Assembly (NCBI GenBank): GCA_963755375.1 | Contig: CAVWKG010000006.1 | Coordinates: forward strand, 372,001 to 436,000 | Length of the DNA stretch: 64,000 nt | Reading direction: 5' to 3' | Source: Bog-473 sp963755375 | GTDB lineage: Bacteria; Actinomycetota; Acidimicrobiia; Acidimicrobiales; RAAP-2 | Part shown: in pieces, positions 49,996 through 60,932 of the stretch | How the letters are laid out: every line of letters begins with the position of its first letter | How positions within the stretch are numbered: the stretch's first letter is position 1 | Made by a program: the position numbers and the translations under genes | The notes under the pieces: generated by a model | Database searches by the model: none | Told to the model about the DNA's origin: nothing | Seen by the model: only the letters and a program-made list of their open reading frames with translations

Positions 49996-51084
49996 GTGAG
50001 TGTCCGTCACCTGGAGCTGGCCGACTTCCGTGTTTTCCGCGGGATGAGCATCGACCTCGAAGCAGCGGGTACCACCGTCATCACGGGATCGAACGGCACC
50101 GGGAAGACGAGCGTGCTCGAGGCACTCGCCTATCTGGGGACGCGTCGCTCGTTCCGCGGTGCGCCGCCCGACGCCATGGTGCGCACGGGCGCCGAGAGCG
50201 CCATCGTGCGAGCGGAGATAGACAACCGCGACAGCCCGACCCTGGTGGAGGCGCAGATCCTCCCGGCTGGGCGCAGCCGCACCCGGGTCAACCGCAAGTC
50301 GGTCAACGGCAGCAGCGAACTGGGGACTGCGGCCCCCTGCACGATCTTCTCGCCCGAGGACCTGACCATCGTGAGCGGCGGTCCGAAGAGACGGCGCGAG
50401 ATCCTCGATGACGCGCTCGCGCTGCTCGATGCCGAGGGCGCCCGGGCGGCGGACGAGACCGACCGGGTGCTCCGCCAGCGCGCCGCGCTGCTCCGCCAGT
50501 CGGGCGGCCGGGCCGGGCCGGAGGTCACCGCGACCCTCGACGTCTGGGACCAGCGCCTGGCCGACGCGGGCAAGGTACTGGTGGCCGCGCGCGAACGACT
50601 GGTGGCGGACCTCGATCCACTGGTCGCCGCCGCCTACGGCCATCTCGCCGGCGCGGGGGACACCCCTGACCAGGTGCTCATGCGCCAGCGGTACGTCCGG
50701 AGCTGGGACGGCGACCTCCTCGACGCGTTGGCCGCGTCCCGGAGGGACGACCTGCGACGGGGCGTCAACACGGTGGGACCGCACCGCGACGACCTCCTGC
50801 TCGAGATAGAGGGGCGCGAGGCGAGGACCCACGCGTCACAGGGCGAGCAGCGCTGCCTGGCCCTGGCCCTGCGCCTGGGCGTGCACGGGCTGATCCGCTC
50901 CCGCACTGCGCTGGTCCCGACCCTGTTGCTCGACGACGTCTTCTCCGAGCTCGATCCGGGGCGCAGCCGGGCCCTCGTGGCGGAGCTGCCGGTCGGACAG
51001 TCCATCCTGACCACGGCGGCACCGCTTCCCGAGGGGATCGTGGTGGCCCGGCTGCTCCCGGTGGAGAGCCTGGAGGCCGGGTGA
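49996..51084 (+). CDS. recF: DNA replication and repair protein RecF
   Basis: A 362-residue ABC-type ATPase that loads RecA at gaps. VRHLELADFRVFRGMSIDLE opens it, Walker A is ITGSNGTGKTSVLEALAYLG, the signature motif region is HASQGEQRCLALALRLG, and Walker B is TLLLDDVFSELDPGRSRAL. GTG 49996; its stop overlaps the next start (GTGA). A complete, normal-length member. Confidence 0.96.
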   Translation: MSVRHLELADFRVFRGMSIDLEAAGTTVITGSNGTGKTSVLEALAYLGTRRSFRGAPPDAMVRTGAESAIVRAEIDNRDSPTLVEAQILPAGRSRTRVNRKSVNGSSELGTAAPCTIFSPEDLTIVSGGPKRRREILDDALALLDAEGARAADETDRVLRQRAALLRQSGGRAGPEVTATLDVWDQRLADAGKVLVAARERLVADLDPLVAAAYGHLAGAGDTPDQVLMRQRYVRSWDGDLLDALAASRRDDLRRGVNTVGPHRDDLLLEIEGREARTHASQGEQRCLALALRLGVHGLIRSRTALVPTLLLDDVFSELDPGRSRALVAELPVGQSILTTAAPLPEGIVVARLLPVESLEAG

Positions 51085-51395
51085 CCGCACGGCGGCGCGA
51101 CAGGGGCCCGCGGCGGGTGGGCGAATCGATGCCCCGGTTGCTGGGCCGGCTGGGCTCGGCACCGACCCCCGCGGTCATAGAGGCCGTGTTCACCCGCTGG
51201 GACGAATTGGTCGGCACCGAGCTCGGCGGGCATCTGCGGCCAGTGCGCGTCGACGGGCGTGCGCTCGTCGTGGCGGTGGAGCACCCGGCCTGGGCCACCC
51301 GCGCCCGGATGGAATCGGGACTGATCCTGGCCCGGCTGAGGGAGTTGGGCGAAACCTCCATCGAGCGATTGGAGGTCGTCGTCGAGCGCGCCTGA
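51081..51395 (+). CDS. DUF721 family protein (DciA-like)
   Basis: A 104-residue protein related to the mycobacterial Rv0004. It carries IEAVFTRWDELVGTELGGHL followed by LVVAVEHPAWATRARMESGL, the DUF721 core. DciA-family proteins are the ancestral loaders of the replicative helicase, and no DnaC or DnaI homologue is visible in the window. The short, basic N-terminus and translational coupling to recF (GTGA) are standard for this locus. DciA function is inferred from family. Confidence 0.9.
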   Translation: MTARRRDRGPRRVGESMPRLLGRLGSAPTPAVIEAVFTRWDELVGTELGGHLRPVRVDGRALVVAVEHPAWATRARMESGLILARLRELGETSIERLEVVVERA

Positions 51396-51457
51396 CCGAC
51401 ACATCGGTGGGTGCACCCGGGACCGTTCAGAGGTGCCGAATTGGAGCCGCTTTCGGG

Positions 51458-51463
51458 TAGAAT
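51458..51463 (+). promoter_or_regulatory. -10 element of gyrB promoter
   Basis: TAGAAT, with GGG before it; a -35 is not convincing. Transcription would begin near 51470, giving a leader of about 80 nt. Confidence 0.5.
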
Positions 51464-51464
51464 G

Positions 51465-51516
51465 GTGCGTTCGCATCGAAAGGCCGGAGGTCACCACTCG
51501 GGGATTCGATACGCAC
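51465..51516 (+). promoter_or_regulatory. inverted repeat in the gyrB leader
   Basis: GTGCGT-TCGC-ATCGAA (51465-51480) pairs with TTCGATACGCAC (51505-51516): 12 bp with a 4-nt bulge, around a 24-nt loop. It overlaps the predicted transcript start and could be a DNA operator or a leader hairpin. Confidence 0.5.
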
Positions 51517-51548
51517 CGCGAAGACCTATGTTCTGAAAGGGCGCGCCT

Positions 51549-53513
<1,965 letters not shown>

Positions 53514-53539
53514 GCGGCCGGACCGGGAGTAGGGAGCAC

Positions 53540-56056
53540 ATGCCACAGTCGACACGCGGCTCAAGCCGCGGGGGAGCGGGCTCGGGCGGGGACGGCGGGA
53601 CCCCGCCCGGGGCCGAAGAGCCGGTCAGTGGTTCGATCGAGCCCATTGAGATCCAAGAGGAGATGGAGCGCTCGTTCCTCGAGTACTCCATGTCCGTCAT
53701 CGTCGCCCGCGCCCTCCCGGACGTGCGCGACGGGCTCAAGCCGGTGCATCGGCGGATCCTCTACTCCATGTTCGACAACGGGCAACGTCCCGACCGGCCC
53801 CACAACAAGTGCGCCAAGGTCGTGGGCGAGGTCATGGGGACGTACCACCCGCACGGCGACTCGGCGATTTACGAGGCGCTCGCCCGCATGGTCCAGGAGT
53901 TCTCGCTCCGCTACCCCCTGATCGACGGGCATGGCAGCTTCGGCGGCCGGGGCCCCGACGACGGCGCGGCGGCCATGCGCTACACCGAGTGCAGGCTCGC
54001 GCCGCTCGCGCTGGAGCTGATGGCCGACATCGACGAAGAGACCGTCGACATGGTGGCCAACTACGACGGCTCGGCCCAGGAGCCGGTGGTGCTGCCCGGC
54101 CGCTTCCCGAACCTTCTCGTCAACGGGTCGCAGGGCATTGCCGTTGGCATGGCGACCAACGTCCCGCCCCACAACATGGGCGAGGTCATTGACGCGGCCA
54201 TCCACGTGCTGCACCACCCCGAGGCCACGCCCGACGAGCTCATGGAGTTCGTCAAGGGGCCCGACTTCCCCACGGGCGCGCAGATCCTCGGCCGGCAGGG
54301 CATCCTCGACGCCTACCGGACCGGTCGCGGCTCCATCAAGATGCGGGCCGTCGCCGAGATCGAGGAGGGTCGCACGGGGGACCGCATCGTCGTCTCCGAG
54401 CTCCCGTACCAGACCTCCGTCGAGGTGATCGAGCAGAAGATCACCGAGCTCGTGCGCGCCGGTGATCTCGACGGGATCAGCGGGATGCGCAACGCCTCGG
54501 CCAACCAGCAGCCGAGCCTGATCATCGAGTTGAAGCGCGATGCCAATGCCAACGTCGTCCTGAACAACCTGTACAAGCAGACGCCGCTGCAGACCAGCTT
54601 CGGCGTCAACATGCTGGCGCTCGTCGACGGCGTGCCCCGCACGCTGAACCTCGCCCAGGCGCTCTCGCACTACATCGATCACCAGATCGAGGTCATTCAG
54701 CGCCGCTCGGCGTACCGCCTGGAGAAGGCGCGCAACCGGGCACACATCGTCGAAGGCCTGCTGCGGGCCATCGACATGCTCGATGCGGTCATCGCGACCA
54801 TCCGGGCGTCGGCCGACCGACCTGAGGCTCGCACCGCGCTGATGGCGGAGCCGTTCTCGTTCACCGAGGTGCAGGCCACCCACATCCTCGACATGACCCT
54901 GGGCCGCCTGACCCGTCTCGGTCGGTCCGAACTGGAAGCGGAGATGGAAGAGTTGCGCGCCACCATCGCCGAGCTCGAGTCGATCCTGTCGGACGACGGC
55001 AAGCTGCGTGGCGTCATCGAGACCGAAATGACGGCGATCCGCGACAAGCACAGCAACCCGCGCCGTAGCGTGATCACCCACGACCCCGGTGAGATGGGGG
55101 TGGAGGATCTCATCTCCGACGAGGAGATCGTCGTCACGATGACCCGGGCCGGCTACATCAAGTCCGTGGCCGCGGCCGCCTTCCGCACCCAGGGCCGCGG
55201 CGGGCGGGGCGTCCAGGGCGCACGGTTGAAGGAGGAAGACCTCGTCAGCCAGGTGGTGCACACCTCCGCCCACGCCTACCTGCTGCTCTTCTCGAACCAG
55301 GGCAAGGTCTACCGGTTGCGGGGGCACGAGATCCCGATGAAGGACCGGACCGCCCGGGGGACCGCGGCGATCAACCTGGTGCCGCTGGCGCCGAGCGAGT
55401 CGATCACGGCGATCATCGCGACGCGCGAATTCTCACCCGATCAGTTCCTCGTGTTCGCCACCGCGCTCGGGCAGGTGAAGAAGACCGCCCTGAGCGAGTA
55501 CGACAAGTCGCGCCGCGAGGGGTTCATCGCCATCAATCTGCGCGACGGCGACGAGTTGGTCCGCGTGGTGGCCACGTCCGGTGACGACGACCTCTTCGAG
55601 GTGACCCGCAACGGCATGACCATCCGCTTCAACGAGGGTGACGTACGCACCATGGGCCGCGACGCCGCCGGCGTCCGGGGCATCCGCCTGCGGGCCGGGG
55701 ACGCCGTGGTGTCCCTCGACGTGGCGGCGGACGACACCGACATCCTGATCGTCACCGACGCCGGCTACGGCAAGCGCACGAAGCTCGAGCGGTTCAATCG
55801 TCAGACCCGCGGGGGACAGGGCGTCCGGGGCATCCGGCTGACCGGCACACGCGGCACCGTCGTCGCGGCGTTCATGGTGGCGCTGGACGAGGAGATCCTG
55901 CTGGTCTCCTCGGGCGGAGTGGTCATCCGCACCCAGGCGCGCGAGATCGCCTCACAGGGACGGGACGCCACCGGTGTGCGCGTCATGAACCTCGACGACG
56001 GTCAGAGCGTGGCGGCGGTGGCACGCGTGACCGCGGAGACCGAAGAAGAGGGCTGA
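53540..56056 (+). CDS. gyrA: DNA gyrase subunit A
   Basis: An 838-residue DNA-cleaving subunit. Winged-helix domain: SMSVIVARALPDVRDGLKPV and HPHGDSAIYEALARMVQ; the catalytic tyrosine is Tyr148 in AAAMRYTECRLA. Quinolone-pocket residues are Ser108 (E. coli 83) and Glu112 (E. coli 87, usually Asp). The tower and coiled coil follow, then six beta-pinwheel blades with the GyrA box (QGRGGRGVQGARL). A Gly/Ser-rich lead of about 35 residues precedes the conserved start. It lies 26 nt after gyrB. Confidence 0.97.
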   Translation: MPQSTRGSSRGGAGSGGDGGTPPGAEEPVSGSIEPIEIQEEMERSFLEYSMSVIVARALPDVRDGLKPVHRRILYSMFDNGQRPDRPHNKCAKVVGEVMGTYHPHGDSAIYEALARMVQEFSLRYPLIDGHGSFGGRGPDDGAAAMRYTECRLAPLALELMADIDEETVDMVANYDGSAQEPVVLPGRFPNLLVNGSQGIAVGMATNVPPHNMGEVIDAAIHVLHHPEATPDELMEFVKGPDFPTGAQILGRQGILDAYRTGRGSIKMRAVAEIEEGRTGDRIVVSELPYQTSVEVIEQKITELVRAGDLDGISGMRNASANQQPSLIIELKRDANANVVLNNLYKQTPLQTSFGVNMLALVDGVPRTLNLAQALSHYIDHQIEVIQRRSAYRLEKARNRAHIVEGLLRAIDMLDAVIATIRASADRPEARTALMAEPFSFTEVQATHILDMTLGRLTRLGRSELEAEMEELRATIAELESILSDDGKLRGVIETEMTAIRDKHSNPRRSVITHDPGEMGVEDLISDEEIVVTMTRAGYIKSVAAAAFRTQGRGGRGVQGARLKEEDLVSQVVHTSAHAYLLLFSNQGKVYRLRGHEIPMKDRTARGTAAINLVPLAPSESITAIIATREFSPDQFLVFATALGQVKKTALSEYDKSRREGFIAINLRDGDELVRVVATSGDDDLFEVTRNGMTIRFNEGDVRTMGRDAAGVRGIRLRAGDAVVSLDVAADDTDILIVTDAGYGKRTKLERFNRQTRGGQGVRGIRLTGTRGTVVAAFMVALDEEILLVSSGGVVIRTQAREIASQGRDATGVRVMNLDDGQSVAAVARVTAETEEEG

Positions 56057-56084
56057 GTCCCGGTGCCCCGCGACACGGCGGGGC

Positions 56085-56759
56085 TCAGAAGAGGTGCAGG
56101 GACGAGAGCGGCCAGACGCGGAGTTCGACCTTGCCGACGATCAGTGACTTGTTGATCGGTCCCCAGTACCGGCTGTCGCACGAGTCGGTCCGGTTGTCGC
56201 CCATGACGAAGTAGTCGTCCGCCGGAACGCGGTACGGGCGGGCCAGATTCGAGCTGTTGCCAGCCGGTCCCGCGACCGTGACCCCCTGTTCGGAGGCGGG
56301 GAGCCAACTCTCGTCGAGGCGCTTGCCGTTGATGAAGACGTACCCGCCGACGAGCGAGATGACGTTGCCCGGCAGCCCGATCACCCTCTTGACGAGGTCG
56401 TTCACCTCGGGCCCACCGCAGTTCTCGGTCGCTGGCCGCGAGAAGACCACGATGTCGCCCCGGTCGACGCCGTGGAGGTGGTAGCTCAGCTTGTTGACCA
56501 GGATGCGGTCGCCGATCTGCAGCGTTGGTTCCATCGACCCGGACGGAATGAAGAACGTCTGGACGACGAACGCGCGCAGCAGGACCGCCACCAGGACGGC
56601 GACCACAACGACGATGACCGCCTCGGTGATCCACCGCGTCGGATTGTTGTTGGCGGGGCTCGTTGCCGCGGGATTCCTCACACCCGGCGGGCCGACCGAG
56701 GGCGGTCCCGAAGGCGGTGCGTCGACCGCGAGCACCGGATCGTTCGGGTCGGGCGTCAC
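56085..56759 (-). CDS. lepB: signal peptidase I
   Basis: A 224-residue membrane serine protease that removes Sec signal peptides. A Pro-rich cytoplasmic lead (residues 1-42) precedes one membrane helix (AVIVVVVAVLVAVLLRAFVV). Box B is IPSGSMEPTL with nucleophile Ser75, box C LSYHLHGVDRGDIVVF, box D LVKRVIGLPGN with general-base Lys124, and box E GDNRTDSCDSRYWGP. GTG 56759 has TAGCCT 7 nt upstream (leaderless). It converges on gyrA with a 28-nt gap. Confidence 0.96.
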   Translation of the reverse strand: MTPDPNDPVLAVDAPPSGPPSVGPPGVRNPAATSPANNNPTRWITEAVIVVVVAVLVAVLLRAFVVQTFFIPSGSMEPTLQIGDRILVNKLSYHLHGVDRGDIVVFSRPATENCGGPEVNDLVKRVIGLPGNVISLVGGYVFINGKRLDESWLPASEQGVTVAGPAGNSSNLARPYRVPADDYFVMGDNRTDSCDSRYWGPINKSLIVGKVELRVWPLSSLHLF

Positions 56760-56766
56760 CGGACGC

Positions 56767-56772
56767 AGGCTA
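56767..56772 (-). promoter_or_regulatory. -10 element of leaderless lepB promoter
   Basis: TAGCCT on the minus strand, then 7 nt and GTG 56759. No ribosome-binding site is present. Confidence 0.55.
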
Positions 56773-56796
56773 GACGGCGGCGCGGGATGTCGGGGC

Positions 56797-58524
56797 TCAG
56801 GCCGGGGCGGGGATCACCGAGGCGGTGTCGCGGCCGGACCGCAGGAGCGCGCCCGGCAGCGCGCCGGTCGGGGCGCCGTCACGGATGGTCTCGACGCCGT
56901 TGACCAGGACCCGCACGACCCCGTGCGAGCCGGCGTAGAGCCGCGGAGTCTCCCCCGGGAGGTCGTGCACGAGCCGTGCGGGCTCGGACCCGACCGTCTC
57001 GGGGTCGAAGACGAACAGGTCGGCGACGTAGCCCTCGCGGATCAGGCCGCGCTCACGCAGCCCGAACAGCTGGGCGGCCTGTGCCGTCAACATGTGCACG
57101 GCCTTCTCCACCGGCACCAACTTGCGACCGCGCAGGCAGTCACCGAGGAAGGCCGTCGGATAGCTCGACCCGCACATGCGATCGAGGTGCGCACCGGCAT
57201 CGGAGCCACCGACCATGGCGCGCGGATCGCTCCAGATCTCCGCACGCAGTTCCCAGGTGGCCTCTTCCCCGTCGTCGGTGTTGGGCCACAAGACGGTACG
57301 CAGGTCGTCGGCCAGCACGATGTCGAGCAGGGTGTCGAAGGGGGGCGTGCCCCGCTCAGCCGCGATGTCGGCCACGCTGCGGAAGGCACACCCGTCGTTG
57401 GCCGACGCGTACGTATCCCCGATCACGTAGGTGCCCCAGCGGGCGAGCCCACGGAAGACCCCTGCCTCCTTGGCGTGGGCCCGCTCGTCGAGCACGGCGC
57501 GGACGGCGGGGTCGGCCAACTGGCGCTTCCGCTCCGCTTCGGGGAGCCCCATGACATCGCCCCAGCCGGGAATGAGGAAGAGCGCACAGTGCGTACGGAA
57601 GCTCATGTTCATGGGGACGAGCGTCGGCATGGTGAGGGCGACGATCTGTCCGCCGGCGGCGGCGGCGGCGGACGAGGCGGACAGCTGATGCTCGATGCGG
57701 TCGGCCGAGCGGGCGTCGACCGTCAAGACGTTCCAGTTGAGGGGCCGGCGGGCGGTGACGCTCATGGTCGTCATGAGGTCGACCTCTTCGGGGGTGAACG
57801 AGTCCAGGCACCCGTTGGTGATGTACTCGAGGGTCGTGCCCTCGTGGGCCGCCACCTCCTCGCAGAAGGCCAGCATCTCGCGACGGTCGGCGTAGCGCGA
57901 GCTGATCGGGCGGCCGTCGCCGTCGGAATGCGTACGCGATTGGGAGGACGAGAACCCCAGTCCGCCCGCCTCGAGGGACTCGGCGAGAAGCGCACGCATG
58001 GCGGCGATCTCGTCGTCGGAGGCCACCTCTTCCCCGCGGTCGGCGCCCATGATCTTGCGGCGCAAGGCGCAGTGCCCCACGAGGAACCCCGCGTTGACAC
58101 CGAGCCGGCCCTCTAGGGCGTCGAGGTACTCGCCGAAGGTCGACCAGTTCCAGGGCACGCCGTTCTCCAGGGCGGCCAGCGGCATCCCCTCGACCTTGGC
58201 CATCATCTGACGGATGTAGTCGGCGTCCTCGGCGTTGATGGGGGCGAGCGTGAACCCGCAGTTGCCCCCGATGACCGTGGTCACGCCGTGCACATTGGAG
58301 GGGGAGGCCAGAGGGTCCCAGAAGAGCTGGGCGTCGTAGTGAGTGTGCGGGTCGACCACGCCGGGCATCACCGTGAGCCCGCCGGCGTCGAACTCGACCG
58401 TTCCCGCCTCTTCGATCTTGCCGATGGCGACGATCCGGCCGTCCCGGATCCCGACGTCGGCGAGGCGGCCGGGCTCTCCGGTCCCGTCGATGACCGTGCC
58501 GGATCGGATGACGTAGTCGAGCAT
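56797..58524 (-). CDS. N-acyl-D-amino-acid deacylase family amidohydrolase
   Basis: A 575-residue member of the D-aminoacylase/dihydroorotase-like superfamily. N-terminal beta-sandwich LDYVIRSGTVIDGTGEPG; metal motif VMPGVVDPHTHYDAQLFWDP (HxH); IGGNCGFTLAPIN with the metal-bridging Cys; GHCALRRKIMG; HEGTTLEYITNG; and VGGSDAGAHLDRM with the catalytic Asp. The C-terminal part GYVADLFVFDPETV completes the sandwich. ATG 58524 follows GGAGG. It may deacylate N-acyl-D-amino acids or act on related amides; the substrate is unverified. Confidence 0.9.
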   Translation of the reverse strand: MLDYVIRSGTVIDGTGEPGRLADVGIRDGRIVAIGKIEEAGTVEFDAGGLTVMPGVVDPHTHYDAQLFWDPLASPSNVHGVTTVIGGNCGFTLAPINAEDADYIRQMMAKVEGMPLAALENGVPWNWSTFGEYLDALEGRLGVNAGFLVGHCALRRKIMGADRGEEVASDDEIAAMRALLAESLEAGGLGFSSSQSRTHSDGDGRPISSRYADRREMLAFCEEVAAHEGTTLEYITNGCLDSFTPEEVDLMTTMSVTARRPLNWNVLTVDARSADRIEHQLSASSAAAAAGGQIVALTMPTLVPMNMSFRTHCALFLIPGWGDVMGLPEAERKRQLADPAVRAVLDERAHAKEAGVFRGLARWGTYVIGDTYASANDGCAFRSVADIAAERGTPPFDTLLDIVLADDLRTVLWPNTDDGEEATWELRAEIWSDPRAMVGGSDAGAHLDRMCGSSYPTAFLGDCLRGRKLVPVEKAVHMLTAQAAQLFGLRERGLIREGYVADLFVFDPETVGSEPARLVHDLPGETPRLYAGSHGVVRVLVNGVETIRDGAPTGALPGALLRSGRDTASVIPAPA

Positions 58525-58623
58525 GGGACCTCCGGGGCCGGCGCAACGCGGCTGATGCCGGGCGCCCAAATCTGACGACCCGTCAGCTTACCGTTGCAGG
58601 CAGCCGTCGTCCGAGGCCCGGGC

Positions 58624-59247
58624 TCAGGCGGGCTGATCGTGCGCGGAGGCCTCCCCCTCTTCGTAGCGGCGGATGACGGCCGCCCTGATCTGCTGCAGCC
58701 GGGCCTCGACAGCCTCCTGCCGTTCGCTCAGGGCGGTGAGCTGTTCCTCGATCATGGCGAGGGAGCCGGCCACGTCGAAGGGTGAGGACAGATCCACCTC
58801 GGCCATCTCCTGGTGGGCCGACAGCAACTGGTCCGTACGGCTGAAGACGTGCTCCCCGAACTCGGCATCACCCTCCTCGTCACCCGGCTCGGACGACTCG
58901 TCCTCACGCGGGCCCGAGTCCAAGACCTCAGGGAGGACGTCGACGACGCGCTGCGCGTCCGGGACGTCGGTGGCACCGGCATGACGGAGGATCGCCACGT
59001 CGGCCGCGAGGATGGCCCGGGCGTAGGTCAGCGACTCCAGGACCAGCGTCAGATCGCCCCGCCAGGCCCGGAGGGCTTCGTGGCCCAGGTGCTCGACGTC
59101 GGCCGAGCCCTCGAGAAGCCGGTCGATGTCGACCAGGAAGATTGGGCGGTCCCGAAGGGAGATCGGGCGGTCCCGAAGGGAGGGATCAGGGGTGTCGTCG
59201 GCGTCGGCGTGGTCGCCCCCCGGCGCGTCCGCGTGACCTGCTGGCAC
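58624..59247 (-). CDS. hypothetical protein with coiled-coil C-terminus
   Basis: A 207-residue soluble protein. The N-terminus is Asp/Pro/Arg-rich and includes a tandem repeat SLRDRPI-SLRDRPI (DNA repeat at 59140-59181). The middle reads LEGSADVEHLGHEALRAWRG and VESLTYARAILAADVAILRH-type helices, then an acidic segment (DSGPREDESSEPGDEEGDAE). The end, LAMIEEQLTALSERQEAVEA, is a strong coiled-coil. No known domain is recognised. GTG 59247 follows GGAGGGGAG. Function unknown. Confidence 0.65.
   Translation of the reverse strand: MPAGHADAPGGDHADADDTPDPSLRDRPISLRDRPIFLVDIDRLLEGSADVEHLGHEALRAWRGDLTLVLESLTYARAILAADVAILRHAGATDVPDAQRVVDVLPEVLDSGPREDESSEPGDEEGDAEFGEHVFSRTDQLLSAHQEMAEVDLSSPFDVAGSLAMIEEQLTALSERQEAVEARLQQIRAAVIRRYEEGEASAHDQPA
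59140..59181 (+). repeat. tandem 21-bp duplication inside the coiled-coil protein gene
   Basis: Two copies of GATYGGGCGGTCCCGAAGGG-A (59140-59160, 59161-59181) differ at one base. They encode two SLRDRPI units on the minus strand. The 16-mer GGTCCCGAAGGGAGGG (59169-59184) recurs exactly at 5108-5123 upstream of the WS/DGAT gene. Confidence 0.8.
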
Positions 59248-59573
59248 CGGGCCACACTCCCCTCCGCGACGGGGCTCCTCGAGCCGACCCTTGCGTCGTC
59301 ATCTCTAACACGTAGGCCGAGGAATATGGGGGACCTGGAGCGGCCGAGGGCAGTCCCCATTGCCCGAGCCGGGAGTACGGCGCCCACGGCGGTTCCGGCA
59401 CCCCTTGTGGACGAGGGTTCCTTCCTGCGGAACCCCTGTGTTCGTCGAGTCTTCCCCAAGTCGTCCACAGGCTGTGCCCGACTCCGTCCCCACCCAGTCC
59501 TTTCGCGGCGGGACGCCACGTGCTTTGCTCTGTGGGTGCCCGGACGAACAGAGCGCGACCCGGTGCGATCGCC
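59248..59573. other. intergenic region upstream of dcd
   Basis: A 326-nt gap between divergent genes. It contains TCGTCCACA at 59461-59469 (identical to an oriC box) and CGTCCACAA on the minus strand near 59405. No tRNA or mobile element seen. Confidence 0.5.
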
Positions 59574-60710
59574 GTGCTGAACCTCCAGCCGTCCTCCGAA
59601 GGGGTCCTCCCCGGTCAGCTCCTCGAGCGGGCCATCCGCGCCGGCTACATCGAAGCCGGCCGCTTCAACATCCCCGACTCCAATGTGCAACCGGCCAGCC
59701 TCGACCTGCGTCTGGGGGAACGGGCCCTGCGCATCCGCTGCAGCTTCCTGCCCGGGACCGATTCGGTCGAGCGCAAGCTCAAGGACTACATCCTCGACGA
59801 GATCGACCTCCGTGGAGACGGCGCCATGCTGGAGGCGCGCTGTCCCTACCTGATCGAGCTGAAGGAGCGCCTCGATCTTCCGGCGGGGTTGCGGGGCAAG
59901 GCCAACCCCAAGAGCTCGACCGGGCGGATCGACGTCTTCACCCGGGTCATCACGGACCACAGCGACCGGTTCGACGAGGTGGCTCCGGGCTATCGCGGCC
60001 CCCTCTACCTGGAGGTCGTGCCACTCTCCTTCGCCGTTCGTGTCCGTGAGGACCTGACGCTCAACCAGCTCCGCTTGTCCATTGGCCGTCCCTGGCTCAG
60101 CGACGAGGAGGTCCGGCAGACCCACCTGGAGGAGCCGATCCTCTACAAGGCGGGCACGCCGGTCCCGGTCGACGACCTCGTCCTTTCGAACGGGCTCTTC
60201 CTGGGTCTCGATCTGCGGGGCGACGAACGGGGTCAGGTCGGGCACAGCACCCGCGACTCCGCGCCACTGCTCGACCTGACGTCGGGCGCAGAGGTCGACC
60301 CGATGCCCTTCTGGGATCCCGTCTTCCGGGAGGACGGCGATCGTCTCGTCCTGTCCCCGAAGCGGTTCTACCTCCTCATGTCGAACGAGGCGGTCAGCAT
60401 TCCGCCCAACTTGGCCGCCGAGATGACGGCATACGACCCGACCAGCGGCGAACTGCGCACGCACTACGCCGGGTTCTTCGACCCGGGTTTCGGGTTCGAC
60501 CCGACGGGCGGCTTCCGGGGTTCGCGCGCCGCGCTCGAGGTGCGTGCCCACGACGTTCCCTTCATGGTCGAGAACGGGCAGGCGGTGTGCAAGCTGACCT
60601 TCGAGCGCATGCTCGAGGAGCCGACCTCGCTGTACGGGTCAGGCATCGGATCGTCCTACCAGCAACAAGAAGAGACCTTGAGCCGGTACTTCCGCCGTTC
60701 ACGCGCGTAG
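59574..60710 (+). CDS. dcd: dCTP deaminase, DCD2 family (double-domain type)
   Basis: A 378-residue enzyme of dUTP/dTTP supply. The N-terminal domain contains SNVQPASLDLRLGERALRIR, KLKDYILDEIDLRGDGAMLE and ELKERLDLPAGLRGKANPKS (trimer motif with Arg/Ser contacts). A second dUTPase-fold domain contains PKRFYLLMSNEAVSIPPNLA, then MTAYDPTSGELRTHYAGFFD and ALEVRAHDVPFMVENGQAVC. It resembles the double-length DCD_N family rather than the single-domain 190-residue enzyme. GTG 59574 begins just before the conserved region; GTG 59520 would lengthen it. Confidence 0.88.
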   Translation: MLNLQPSSEGVLPGQLLERAIRAGYIEAGRFNIPDSNVQPASLDLRLGERALRIRCSFLPGTDSVERKLKDYILDEIDLRGDGAMLEARCPYLIELKERLDLPAGLRGKANPKSSTGRIDVFTRVITDHSDRFDEVAPGYRGPLYLEVVPLSFAVRVREDLTLNQLRLSIGRPWLSDEEVRQTHLEEPILYKAGTPVPVDDLVLSNGLFLGLDLRGDERGQVGHSTRDSAPLLDLTSGAEVDPMPFWDPVFREDGDRLVLSPKRFYLLMSNEAVSIPPNLAAEMTAYDPTSGELRTHYAGFFDPGFGFDPTGGFRGSRAALEVRAHDVPFMVENGQAVCKLTFERMLEEPTSLYGSGIGSSYQQQEETLSRYFRRSRA

Positions 60711-60932
60711 TCGCCGGCGGAATCGCAACACAGCGGTTGGCGCGCTCGTTCGACCGCGTCGACGCTGACAACGCCTCCAGATGCCGCCGTGTCAGACGCT
60801 CTTGCAACGGTCGTGCAATCACAATTTGTGCGCACATTCGCACGGGTGCGGCGGCCCTCTCGTTTCGTCCGGTATGGGGGACGGCGCGGGCGTCAGAACG
60901 GGTCCGTGTCACGACAGCAAAGGAGCAATGCC
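60711..60932. other. intergenic region after dcd
   Basis: A 222-nt gap; it presumably contains the promoter of the chaplin-like gene. No hairpin with a T-tract and no repeat was found. AAAGGAG (60919-60925) precedes the TTG start of the next gene at 7 nt. Confidence 0.45.
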
